DNA from: a virus
IMG/VR virus record: IMGVR_UViG_3300021197_000864
Coordinates: 1 to 64,000 of that record
Direction: 5' to 3' (one strand)
DNA: 64,000 bases
Part shown: positions 34,445 to 41,159 of the stretch, one piece after another
Layout of the letters: each line of letters starts with the position of its first letter
Position numbering within the stretch: position 1 is the stretch's first letter
Notes under the pieces: generated by a model
Told to the model about the DNA's origin: nothing
The model's database searches: none
Seen by the model: the letters and a program-made list of their open reading frames with translations, nothing else
Position numbers and translations under genes: made by a program

Positions 34445-35188
34445 TCACCATTCTATTTTTATATCTTCAAAATGTCTTTCTATTTTAATCAATGCCGCAG
34501 AAATACCGTTAAACCATTTCGGTAGCATCTTTACCCTCTCCACATAGTCCCCAAAATTTGTCGTACGCACTCTTACCGTGTTCCAAAGTGTAATATAATT
34601 TACTCCACCCTTTTTTATAGTAATCACTCTACGTTTAATCAAACGTATCCCTAGCGATTCTTCCATCACACGGTCAATATTTTTATATTTTATTTTCCAA
34701 TCACCTACACTCTCTTCGACATATGTTCCATACCTTTGTGGAGAACCCTGACTAATCATATCTAACGCCTTACAATAAACTTCTTCGGGTATTTCGTTAA
34801 CATCTTGTTCTTTATCTTGGTCGTTATCTTCTATTATACGTACCTCAACAAATGTATCAGGGTCGGCAAACCCATCACTTAGTGTAGGATATAAATTTAA
34901 TGTTGCATAAAAAAGGTCGTCATCATCTGTTATGGAGTCACCCATTCTAAATACAAAACCACCTTGTTCTGCCATTTTTTCAATATCATCAAATAAACTT
35001 TGTATGCTACCTTTTGGATTATTGTGAATAAGTTTTGTTTGTTCTGATTTTTTCCATACTTCATTTAAGAATCTATCTTTACAATCATTATCTTCTTCAT
35101 CAGGTTTATTTAAATTAAAAGGTTTAACTTTAAACTTGGGTAAATTAATACTCCGCATTTCATTTTTAAGAATATTAAACCAAGTCAT
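34445..35188 (-). CDS. Tandem paralog 2 of the LPKFKVKPF family
   Basis: The start is taken at ATG 35188, behind GAGGTGGCCTAT. 247 residues: MTWFNILKNEMRS, NLPKFKVKPF, KPDEEDNDCKDR, and IPEEVYCKALDMI. It keeps the same block order as its two neighbours, while the central and C-terminal parts differ. The conserved N-terminus is the tryptophan motif plus a basic linker. Confidence 0.65.
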   Translation of the reverse strand: MTWFNILKNEMRSINLPKFKVKPFNLNKPDEEDNDCKDRFLNEVWKKSEQTKLIHNNPKGSIQSLFDDIEKMAEQGGFVFRMGDSITDDDDLFYATLNLYPTLSDGFADPDTFVEVRIIEDNDQDKEQDVNEIPEEVYCKALDMISQGSPQRYGTYVEESVGDWKIKYKNIDRVMEESLGIRLIKRRVITIKKGGVNYITLWNTVRVRTTNFGDYVERVKMLPKWFNGISAALIKIERHFEDIKIEW

Positions 35189-35835
35189 ATAGGCCACCTC
35201 ATTTCATCTGCTAACTTGCTAAGTTCCTCATCAATAAACTCTGATTGTTTACCATCCACATGAAATAAAGTTTGAACATTACTACCTTCATTTAGTTTAT
35301 AATCAGACCATTCAGACCAAAATAACTGTAAACCTACCCACAAAACAATGATACCGATATCGTTCCTAATTTCAATGTCTTGTTGAATACCCGAGGTATT
35401 TCTTAGTTTAACTGCCATTATTCGATAGCCCGTTCCACCAACATTGTCCTCATCTTTGTATTTAAAATTAGCACCACTTAACATATCCAACAGTCTACAA
35501 AATACTTCTTCAGGTATGCTATTGAAGTCACCTTCTTTAGATATAGATGCTTCTCTCTTAACTACATTAACAGAAGCGTGAAGTTTTGCATTTAATTTTT
35601 TACCACCATAAGTAATTTCATTTCCATAATATGTGGTTTCTTTTTTAACCTTGACAAACTCTTGGCCTATTTCATTAGGGAATTGAAAATTCTCAGTAAA
35701 ATTAGCAATTTCCATAATTTTATCTTTACATCTAGTATCTTCTTCGTTCGGCTTTGGAGTATTGAACGGTTTAACTTTGAACTTAGGTAAATTAACCAAT
35801 TTGTTCTGTTTTATAACATTCCACCAATTACTCAC
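35185..35835 (-). CDS. Tandem paralog 1 of the LPKFKVKPF family
   Basis: The start is taken at GTG 35835 with GGGAG eight bases upstream; a TTG two codons earlier is too close to that site. 216 residues: MSNWWNVIKQNK, NLPKFKVKPF, KPNEEDTRCKDK and IPEEVFCRLLDML. First sizeable gene of the virion transcript, so probably strongly expressed. Confidence 0.65.
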   Translation of the reverse strand: MSNWWNVIKQNKLVNLPKFKVKPFNTPKPNEEDTRCKDKIMEIANFTENFQFPNEIGQEFVKVKKETTYYGNEITYGGKKLNAKLHASVNVVKREASISKEGDFNSIPEEVFCRLLDMLSGANFKYKDEDNVGGTGYRIMAVKLRNTSGIQQDIEIRNDIGIIVLWVGLQLFWSEWSDYKLNEGSNVQTLFHVDGKQSEFIDEELSKLADEMRWPI

Positions 35836-35911
35836 GGCCAAATCTCCCTACAAAATCAATTACCCAAATCGCCCAGTTAGGCAATATGTGAATGAAGGCG
35901 GCAGGTATCAT
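35828..35911 (-). CDS. Possible 27-residue hydrophobic leader peptide
   Basis: ATG at 35911 with GAGGCTAAAGT upstream. The 27 codons encode a hydrophobic Trp/Ile/Phe-rich peptide (PNWAIWVIDFVGRF) and overlap the start of the next gene by eight bases. It would be the first gene of the virion transcript. It could be a small membrane peptide or a coupling leader. Confidence 0.38.
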   Translation of the reverse strand: MIPAAFIHILPNWAIWVIDFVGRFGRE

Positions 35912-35932
35912 ACTTTAGCCTCTTCTATCCGG

Positions 35933-36055
35933 TTTAAAATGTTAACCCCGTAATTTGTCGAAAAATGGGCGGTCATTTTTTTACCACTTGCGATTTTTTT
36001 TATTTTTAAAACAATGCATTCCCGATATAAGATTGTACAGTTAGCACATTTTATA
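35933..36055 (-). promoter_or_regulatory. Candidate promoter of the virion operon
   Basis: Read on the minus strand, TATAAAAT (36055-36048) is a good archaeal TATA box, and a second TATA-like TTTTAAA lies at 35939-35933. The first lies only a few bases downstream of a duplicated 20-nt element. Either could start the long minus-strand virion transcript that begins near 35.9 kb. Exact start sites cannot be told. Confidence 0.45.
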
Positions 36056-36059
36056 GTTC

Positions 36060-36108
36060 CTACAAATACCACAATTAGAATTTTGTTGCTACAAATACCA
36101 CAATTAGA
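36060..36108. repeat. Direct repeat of 20 nt, period 29
   Basis: CTACAAATACCACAATTAGA occurs at 36060-36079 and again, identical, at 36089-36108. Read on the minus strand both copies lie directly upstream of TATAAAAT. The spacing and place fit binding sites of an activator of the virion promoter. Confidence 0.6.
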
Positions 36109-36292
36109 TTATGTCTGTATCTTTATGCAAGAGCGTTTTTTTATTCTATTATATTTATATTCCCTTCTATTTAATTAAATATAGTGCCTTTTGTACTAAA
36201 TAAGATAAAATTAATCACAGTAAAAAAATCTTTTTGATTGTTTTATAAAAAAAAATTTGAACCCTGCTACGCACCCATACCCCAATTACTAC

Positions 36293-36329
36293 CCATATGG
36301 TACGGTATAAAAAACGTACAACCATATGG
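36293..36329. repeat. Two CCATATGG palindromes flanking a plus-strand TATA box
   Basis: CCATATGG lies at 36293-36300 and 36322-36329. Between them, plus strand, is GGTATAAAAAACG. Four more copies occur at 38680, 39402, 39452 and 40127, several in the longer form TACAACCATATGGT. The arrangement around a TATA box suggests operators. Confidence 0.6.
36304..36312 (+). promoter_or_regulatory. TATA box before a gene-free transcribed-looking segment
   Basis: GTATAAAAA on the plus strand, with a CCATATGG palindrome 3 bases upstream and another about 10 bases downstream. Transcription would start near 36335 and run into a segment with stable hairpins and no convincing gene. Confidence 0.4.
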
Positions 36330-36800
36330 TATGCGCTTTGCCGCAGACCTCATAAAAATAAAGAAAAATCGGGTTAAGAGGTTAAACACACTTAATGAGA
36401 AGATAGTTTACCTACTGCCATGGTCTAGAGGTTTCTATCTTAACTAGTAAATGTTTTTGTTTAACATTAACCGTCTTTTCTTGGGCTGGTACTTGTACCG
36501 TTTTTAACTTACAGACCTTTGAATTTATAATAAGGCGGAACTGCTTTCATATCCTATTGTCCCTAAAGCACTCATGCATTAGTGGTTTACCTTTCGGTTA
36601 GGAACTCATAAACGTGGTTCAGTTTTAAGGAGTATCACCTCTTTGATACTCACACCTTATTCTTAATCTCTCTACTCTACCTAACTTCAGTGGCTTGAAC
36701 AGGGTTGCGTACCTATTAACAAACATTAGGCTTGAATCCACAAACAATCTAATCTAACCGTAAGCCGATTAAATCCCTCATGTATAATCAAGAGAACTCG
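36330..36800 (+). ncRNA. Candidate structured noncoding RNA (about 470 nt)
   Basis: No credible gene lies in this stretch. Downstream of the plus-strand TATA box several helices can be drawn: a GGT/GCG stem with CGC/ACC (36328-36349), AAGATAG with CTATCTT (36400-36406 and 36435-36441), a GGTA/TACC hairpin near 36488-36499, and an 8-bp GAGTATCA/TGATACTC hairpin (36630-36637 and 36644-36651) continued by TAAG/CTTA-type pairs across a bulge. The element ends where the minus-strand cassette ends. It could also be only control or terminator DNA. The flanking 35.9-36.3 kb is AT-rich with no gene seen. Confidence 0.35.
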
Positions 36801-36804
36801 AATC

Positions 36805-36996
36805 TTATATTCCACCTGCTGACTGATTACGATAAATTGTAATAGCCTTTCTAAACTTAGCAGGTTTAAAATTCTTATTTGTTTTTGTTAGTTTTTCAAT
36901 TATGATATCTACCTTATCAGGTGGTACATCTATTTCAACAATCATACATACTAACCATTCAAAATGTTTCTTTGTGAATAATGAATACATACTCAT
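36805..36996 (-). CDS. Small protein, unknown
   Basis: A 63-residue protein, last gene of the minus-strand small-gene cassette, with GAGAGGCG upstream and an overlap with the previous gene. Helical and basic, with VPPDKVDIIIEKLTK in the middle. No family recognised. Confidence 0.5.
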   Translation of the reverse strand: MSMYSLFTKKHFEWLVCMIVEIDVPPDKVDIIIEKLTKTNKNFKPAKFRKAITIYRNQSAGGI

Positions 36997-37139
36997 TGTA
37001 TTCGCCTCTCACCTAAATAGAAAGCCCCTCTATTTGGTACTACCAAATAGATTACTTGCCATATTTTTCCACCAATAACAACATAACCCAATGAGTTGTA
37101 TTCATATCTATTCCTACTCATAAAACTATAATCTCTCAT
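36993..37139 (-). CDS. 48-residue small protein
   Basis: The start is taken at ATG 37139, with GGAGGAATACTAAA upstream; the longer frame is less likely. Tyr-rich beta-like protein with GGKIWQVIYLV. It overlaps the following gene by four bases. Confidence 0.5.
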   Translation of the reverse strand: MRDYSFMSRNRYEYNSLGYVVIGGKIWQVIYLVVPNRGAFYLGERRIQ

Positions 37140-37140
37140 T

Positions 37141-37311
37141 TTAGTATTCCTCCGTATAAAAATCAAACCACATACCACGCTTACTCAAATCTGAACAAGT
37201 TGAACCACTTGTTTCAGGGTCTTGACAATGTGATTGTGCTTCTTCAAGAGTTAGTCCTGTTTTAATTGTTTTATTATTTCCTTCAAAGTAACTCCTTACT
37301 ACTTTATACAT
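37141..37311 (-). CDS. 56-residue small protein of a widespread phage type
   Basis: ATG at 37311 overlaps the upstream stop (TAATG). The sequence pattern MYKVVRSYF, TIKTGLTLEEAQSHCQDPET, a final GMWFDFY is a small-protein type seen in many unrelated tailed viruses of bacteria and haloarchaea. Its function is not known. Confidence 0.65.
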   Translation of the reverse strand: MYKVVRSYFEGNNKTIKTGLTLEEAQSHCQDPETSGSTCSDLSKRGMWFDFYTEEY

Positions 37312-37478
37312 TATATCACATCCAAAGGTAGATTAACACCACAATTCTCATTTATACATATATACCAAACTGTTGACATTGGTTTTCTAGTGAACATATT
37401 AATATCACTTCTTTTGTATGTGCAATCATTTTCAATTGCTGAACCACATTCACCACATTTCATACTATATTCTAACAT
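37311..37478 (-). CDS. 55-residue zinc-ribbon protein
   Basis: ATG at 37478, stop overlapping the next start. CGECG at 8-12 and C41/C46 give a four-Cys set for one zinc. It lies in a run of five very small coupled genes. Function unknown. Confidence 0.55.
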   Translation of the reverse strand: MLEYSMKCGECGSAIENDCTYKRSDINMFTRKPMSTVWYICINENCGVNLPLDVI

Positions 37479-37480
37479 AC

Positions 37481-37552
37481 TTATTCCTCCTCATCATAAG
37501 GTTCATCTAAATATTCATGGTCATATGAAGTCATACTATCAGGATAAGGCAT
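37481..37552 (-). CDS. 23-residue acidic peptide
   Basis: ATG at 37552 overlaps the upstream stop (TAATG) and has GAGGAATA in front. Tyr/Asp/Glu-rich. Its end holds the GAGGAGGAAT ribosome site of the next gene. It could be a real peptide or a coupling device. Confidence 0.4.
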   Translation of the reverse strand: MPYPDSMTSYDHEYLDEPYDEEE

Positions 37553-37653
37553 TATTCCTCACCCCTTTGTAATGATAGTGTAACTTCTTCGCCACATTTA
37601 CGACAATATAATTTATTTGCTGATATTATTTTACCACATATACATTCATTCAT
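37552..37653 (-). CDS. 33-residue zinc-ribbon protein
   Basis: ATG at 37653 overlaps the upstream stop (ATGA), and its own stop overlaps the next start (TAATG). CIC at the N-terminus and CRKC in the middle give a four-Cys zinc site in a minimal ribbon. The double coupling supports translation. Confidence 0.55.
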   Translation of the reverse strand: MNECICGKIISANKLYCRKCGEEVTLSLQRGEE

Positions 37654-38426
37654 TCTTCATCACCATGTTTTAATCTTGCTTCTCTAGTTAATGCTACAAT
37701 ATCAGGACTACATTCTGTCTTTGATTCTGTAACATGCTCAAAATAACATTCTAGTTCAGGTTCTTGTGAAAAGTTAATTTCTTCATCTGCAACATCTCTA
37801 AAACATTGTTGGAAAGCACTTTCAAATATATGTTGAATTAAACCAACATCAGAAATAATATTATCAACCATTCTTTCTTTAATAGTAGCGGCTTTCTTTA
37901 CTCTTGCAGATTCCCAACTAATATTAAATGTTAATATTAGACCATCACTTGAATTTGTAAGTTTAGAAACTAAAACAACTTTTTCATCATCAGGAATAGA
38001 ATATTGAAGAAAATGTCCTTTAATATAATTATGATTAGAATTACCTACAAACTTAGATAATTCCTCAGTAGCCATATTTGTAAAATTAATTTGATTACCT
38101 TTTGGTTCATGCCAAAGTGTATTGATAACCTCTTCAGTAGTAGTATTTAACTCAACATTTTCCCATCCATTATCTTTCATATTTTCAACTATACCAGCAG
38201 ATATATATTGATATGGTGAAGTAAACATTATTCTACCATCAACTACACATTCAGATACAACAGTTGATTTTATTTTATCATATTTACCAACGGGAGATGT
38301 TTCATACATATTAGATACATTAATACCCCAATCATCTAATGCGTGTAATAACTCATAATAATGATAATCTTTCAGTTTCGTGTTTGCATATTTCATGTTC
38401 ATTGTTCTTTTGTATGTTATACTCAT
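37650..38426 (-). CDS. Unknown 258-residue early protein
   Basis: Mixed alpha/beta protein with an acidic His-containing C-terminus. One base separates it from the upstream 64-residue gene, so both share the promoter with the CCATATGG site at 38680. No motif or family recognised. Confidence 0.6.
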   Translation of the reverse strand: MSITYKRTMNMKYANTKLKDYHYYELLHALDDWGINVSNMYETSPVGKYDKIKSTVVSECVVDGRIMFTSPYQYISAGIVENMKDNGWENVELNTTTEEVINTLWHEPKGNQINFTNMATEELSKFVGNSNHNYIKGHFLQYSIPDDEKVVLVSKLTNSSDGLILTFNISWESARVKKAATIKERMVDNIISDVGLIQHIFESAFQQCFRDVADEEINFSQEPELECYFEHVTESKTECSPDIVALTREARLKHGDEE

Positions 38427-38621
38427 TTATTTCAACTCCATTGTTTGAAAGGCTTTCAACCCTGCTGATAATTCAGAAAAACATTCTGCGAAATCATCAC
38501 CTTGTACAGTCAATTCCTTAATGACTAGTATTTGGGCTGAACCTGATTTCATATGTCCTACTGATAACTTATATCTGTAAGGTTTTGTTTCTTGTATTGT
38601 ATTATTAGTTGTTTGCGTCAT
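38427..38621 (-). CDS. Small beta-rich protein, unknown
   Basis: A 64-residue protein behind AAGTGATAAATT. First gene of the cassette downstream of a CCATATGG palindrome. Beta strands YRYKLSVGHM and AQILVIKELTV, then a helix. It could be a small regulator; no family recognised. Confidence 0.55.
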   Translation of the reverse strand: MTQTTNNTIQETKPYRYKLSVGHMKSGSAQILVIKELTVQGDDFAECFSELSAGLKAFQTMELK

Positions 38622-38679
38622 AATTTATCACTTTATACATCAGTCATAGGGTATTTAACTGGTAGCAGTCAAAGCACTA

Positions 38680-38687
38680 CCATATGG
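38680..38687. repeat. CCATATGG palindrome upstream of the 38621 gene
   Basis: On the minus strand the context is TACAACCATATGGTAGTG, then TTTGA and GTTAAATACCCTAT before the gene. The same word order stands upstream of the 39298 gene. Candidate operator. Confidence 0.55.
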
Positions 38688-38711
38688 TTGTAATATTTGC
38701 TTTGCGGTATT

Positions 38712-38752
38712 ATAACCTTAAAAAGGGCATTTCTGCCCAATTAAGGTGTTAA
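38712..38752 (-). terminator. Hairpin terminator after the 38777 gene
   Basis: Read on the minus strand the stem ACCTTAA...TTAAGGT (38741-38747 with 38715-38721) encloses GGGCA-GAAA-TGCCC, followed by TTTTT. It lies 25 bases past the stop of the minus-strand gene ending at 38777. Confidence 0.6.
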
Positions 38753-38776
38753 GTAGGGTTGAAACTACCTAACTAT

Positions 38777-39298
38777 TTATTCTTCCTCCTGAGAAGAAGC
38801 ATTTACCAAAACAACGGGTGATTCCCCGTTCCAAAGGTAAGGCGCGTTATCTGTATTTTTGGTAAAATCTGAATATGCTTTATTCATCATTTGTCTACGG
38901 CTTGCGGTATTTGCATCAGCAAACTCAGTTGCATCAGTATAATTTCCGCCACCGGATTTACCGTGTCTCATTTCTAGTGTGCGTATTGATTCGTTTTCAT
39001 TGAAAAGTACAACCATTGCAGCATGATAAGCGGATAAAACCGCATCTCTTGCAATAAGTACAGCATCAGGCATAGTTGAACCTCTACCTGACCTAAATGG
39101 CTTGTCTGCGATATCTGCGAAACATGTTCTGATAGCCCCATAGAGAGCATCTCTAGACTCAGGTTTCTTATCAGCAGCAGCGATTAATTGCGGTACTGCA
39201 ATTAACTCGATATTCTGTTGCCAATCAGGATGGCTTTCAAACCATGCCTCAATTAGTGTTTTCTTACTTTCCCATTGTTCATTTGTCATATCTGTCAT
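38777..39298 (-). CDS. SSQEEE-tailed paralog A, unknown
   Basis: The start is taken at ATG 39298, behind AGAGGAATT; a frame from 39346 is less likely. About 173 residues. It aligns over most of its length with the divergently transcribed gene at 39551: a QLIAAADKKPE block, a GRGSTMPDA/Ala-rich helix, an RHGKS motif, and an identical SSQEEE end. It is richer in G and C than its neighbours, so perhaps highly expressed. Unknown family. It has its own promoter region and hairpin terminator. Confidence 0.7.
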   Translation of the reverse strand: MTDMTNEQWESKKTLIEAWFESHPDWQQNIELIAVPQLIAAADKKPESRDALYGAIRTCFADIADKPFRSGRGSTMPDAVLIARDAVLSAYHAAMVVLFNENESIRTLEMRHGKSGGGNYTDATEFADANTASRRQMMNKAYSDFTKNTDNAPYLWNGESPVVLVNASSQEEE

Positions 39299-39401
39299 AA
39301 TAATTCCTCTTTTTATCTCCTTAGTTAAGTATCTATTCAACCCCACTTAACATAATATACAGTGGATATAGGGTACTTAAGGGTGTTCTCAAAGTACCAC
39401 A

Positions 39402-39409
39402 CCATATGG
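39402..39409. repeat. CCATATGG palindrome between divergent paralogs (A side)
   Basis: On the minus strand: TACAACCATATGGTGTGG, followed about 50 bases later by a TATATTATG box before the 39298 gene. Matches the context at 38680. Confidence 0.55.
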
Positions 39410-39436
39410 TTGTAATACATAATATTTCATTATACA

Positions 39437-39459
39437 TTTAAATAAATACTACCATATGG
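39437..39459 (+). promoter_or_regulatory. TATA box with operator for paralog B
   Basis: TTTAAATA (39437-39444) is a textbook archaeal TATA box. A CCATATGG palindrome (39452-39459) lies between it and the expected start near 39465, the position of a repressor site. Confidence 0.6.
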
Positions 39460-39550
39460 TTCTACTTTGATAGAACCCTTTAATAAGCCCTACATCGGCT
39501 ATTATTATGCTCACAAAGGCAATCAGTTAATGATAATAAAGGTGTTAAAA

Positions 39551-40024
39551 ATGGAAACATGGGAAGATACAAAAAAGAAAGTAGAAACAATGATAGCGGC
39601 AGATGATAGAGGTTCACTCGATGAAGGTCTAAAAGTTGTAGCCGTACAATTAATTGCAACAGGAGATAGTAAACCTGAGATGCAAGAACAAATGACTAAG
39701 ACTCTAAAAGAGGCTCTTAGAGGATGTCATGGATATCCTTGGAGAAGAGGTGGTGGAGGTATTCTTTCTGCTGCTGCTCTAAGTACAGTGGATGCAATAG
39801 TAGCAGATGTTGAAACAGCATTTGCAAATGCATTCGATTCTTGTATCGGTGTTCAAGCATTACTATTGCCTCACGGTAAGAGTAAGAATACTCATTTTGA
39901 AAATGGTGCAGATTATGCAAGCACACTCACAAAGACAATTCGTAAAAATGCAACTACGCTTTACAAAGCAGGTTGGGATGGTTCTCTAGATGGTCTAGGG
40001 ATTTCTTCACAGGAGGAAGAATAA
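39551..40024 (+). CDS. SSQEEE-tailed paralog B, unknown
   Basis: The start is taken at ATG 39551, with AAGGTG upstream; longer frames reach back to 39467. About 157 residues: METWEDTKKKV start, VAVQLIATGDSKPE, a Gly-rich GGGGILSAAA helix, PHGKSKN and SSQEEE end. It is clearly related to the divergent gene at 38777. A strong hairpin terminator follows. An abundant early regulator or structural protein is possible; no family recognised. Confidence 0.7.
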   Translation: METWEDTKKKVETMIAADDRGSLDEGLKVVAVQLIATGDSKPEMQEQMTKTLKEALRGCHGYPWRRGGGGILSAAALSTVDAIVADVETAFANAFDSCIGVQALLLPHGKSKNTHFENGADYASTLTKTIRKNATTLYKAGWDGSLDGLGISSQEEE

Positions 40025-40053
40025 AACGGATTGACTCTTTGTGAGTACTAATT

Positions 40054-40100
40054 GGGGGAATAGGGCTTTAATGCCTTATTCCTCCTTTTTTTATTTTAAG
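40054..40100 (+). terminator. Strong hairpin terminator after paralog B
   Basis: GGAATAGGGC (40057-40066) pairs with GCCTTATTCC (40073-40082), one G-U pair, extended by three more pairs, followed by TTTTTTT. Located 30 bases past the stop at 40024. Confidence 0.7.
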
Positions 40101-40126
40101 GTCTTAAACTGACAAAGCGTTTAATA

Positions 40127-40134
40127 CCATATGG
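40127..40134. repeat. CCATATGG palindrome upstream of the origin-like region
   Basis: Minus-strand context ACAACCATATGGTATTAAA, the same extended word as other copies. A TTTATATA box on the plus strand lies about 50 bases downstream (40183-40190). Confidence 0.5.
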
Positions 40135-40429
40135 TTGTGTATTGTTTTAAAATAGAGGCTGCCGAAACCCTTGACGGCATCCTTTATATACCCTCCTAGC
40201 CGACTTGATTTGTAGGAACTGACCAAACATCATTCGTGTACAAGAATAACCTAATTAATACTTAAAGCAGTATTATTCAAAGGATAAATATTTTACCACC
40301 AATATGACATCAGTTATTATTACTAATGATTAAAGAATCATTATTAATACAATATGTATTATTTGATAAAAATATCAGTATCTAGTATCCTATATAATAT
40401 AAGATAACTAAATAATATCTTACTCATTT

Positions 40430-40710
40430 TGATTAACATTCTTCCTTTTCACTTAAGTGGAAACGAGAGGTAGAACAAAATGAATAAGATATACAATATA
40501 TGTATATCATTATAATATACATTATCATTTACTACATTTACATACATACATACATACTTTTTTTCTCTCTCTCTTTATTTATTTCTCTCTCTATGAAAAA
40601 CAGTGGAAACGAGAGAAACGAATAAAGTAGAGCAAAGTGGTAAACATATACTAACATATGTATATCATTGTGTCATTTCCAACAAGTGTAAACGAGTGGA
40701 AACAAGAATA
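40430..40710. other. Candidate origin of replication with four ORB-like boxes
   Basis: GTGGAAACGAG-type words occur in one orientation at 40457-40467, 40603-40613, 40686-40696 (GTGTAAACGAG) and 40696-40706 (GTGGAAACAAG). They match the core of archaeal origin recognition boxes bound by Orc1/Cdc6. The first two head a partly duplicated unit of about 60-70 bp that ends in ATATGTATATCATT. The surroundings (40330-40600) are extremely AT-rich, with a 7-bp AATGATT/AATCATT hairpin at 40325-40342, a run of ACAT repeats and a pyrimidine tract. The gap from 40140 to 40430 has no gene seen. It directly precedes the replication module. Confidence 0.6.
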
Positions 40711-40735
40711 GCATTAAAAAAATAACGTGATTAAC

Positions 40736-41155
40736 ATGGATAAAGAAATTAAAAGAACAAATGAAGAAGATAACAAAGAAAGGAAGATAACAATGTTTAG
40801 TGGAAAGAGTGATGTCAAATATACACCTCCACAAACAATGCAACAACCTTACACAAGAAAACCTCTTGAAGGTGTAGCACTATTAATACATGAGAAGTGT
40901 AATGATATCAAAGGAATGCTTATTGAAAAGAATGAGCAGTATGGAGATTCAGCATTGAATCCAATTAGAATATTTTCAACATCTAATACAGATGAACAAC
41001 TGCGAGTTAGGATAGATGATAAGTTAAGTCGTTTATCTCGCGGTAATGATTCATTAGAATCAGATGATGATATAATTAATGACCTAATAGGTTACTTAGT
41101 TTTATTATCAATACATAAAGACACTCACCCCATAAGTGGAGAAGTTGTGGAATAG
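40736..41155 (+). CDS. YGDS-motif protein, nucleotide-metabolism type
   Basis: Start likely ATG 40736; ATG 40793, with AAGGAAG upstream, is an alternative. The second half contains KNEQYGDSALNPIRIF, EQLRVRIDDKLSRLSRG and DLIGYLVLL, a helical pattern found in many phage proteins linked to nucleotide modification and MazG-like NTP pyrophosphatases. It may hydrolyse or channel nucleotides. Function inferred from resemblance. Confidence 0.6.
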   Translation: MDKEIKRTNEEDNKERKITMFSGKSDVKYTPPQTMQQPYTRKPLEGVALLIHEKCNDIKGMLIEKNEQYGDSALNPIRIFSTSNTDEQLRVRIDDKLSRLSRGNDSLESDDDIINDLIGYLVLLSIHKDTHPISGEVVE

Positions 41156-41159
41156 TCTT

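Noticed and set aside
36060-36108. The 20-nt direct repeat as a minimal CRISPR array
   Set aside because: Only two copies with a 9-bp spacer, far below spacer length; promoter element is a better explanation.
36250-36290. A tRNA-like 3' end (TTTGAACCC followed by a stem and CACCCA)
   Set aside because: No matching T-stem, anticodon arm or acceptor half could be found upstream; the T-loop consensus is not met. No tRNA was found in the window.
36238-36447. A 69-codon plus-strand frame in the control region
   Set aside because: It runs across the TATA box and both palindromes, has no ribosome site, and its codon use does not resemble neighbouring genes.
40536-40592. ACAT repeats and CT-rich tract as a CRISPR or transposon end
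   Set aside because: These are simple low-complexity repeats without spacers, cas genes, terminal inverted repeats or transposase. They fit an unwinding region.
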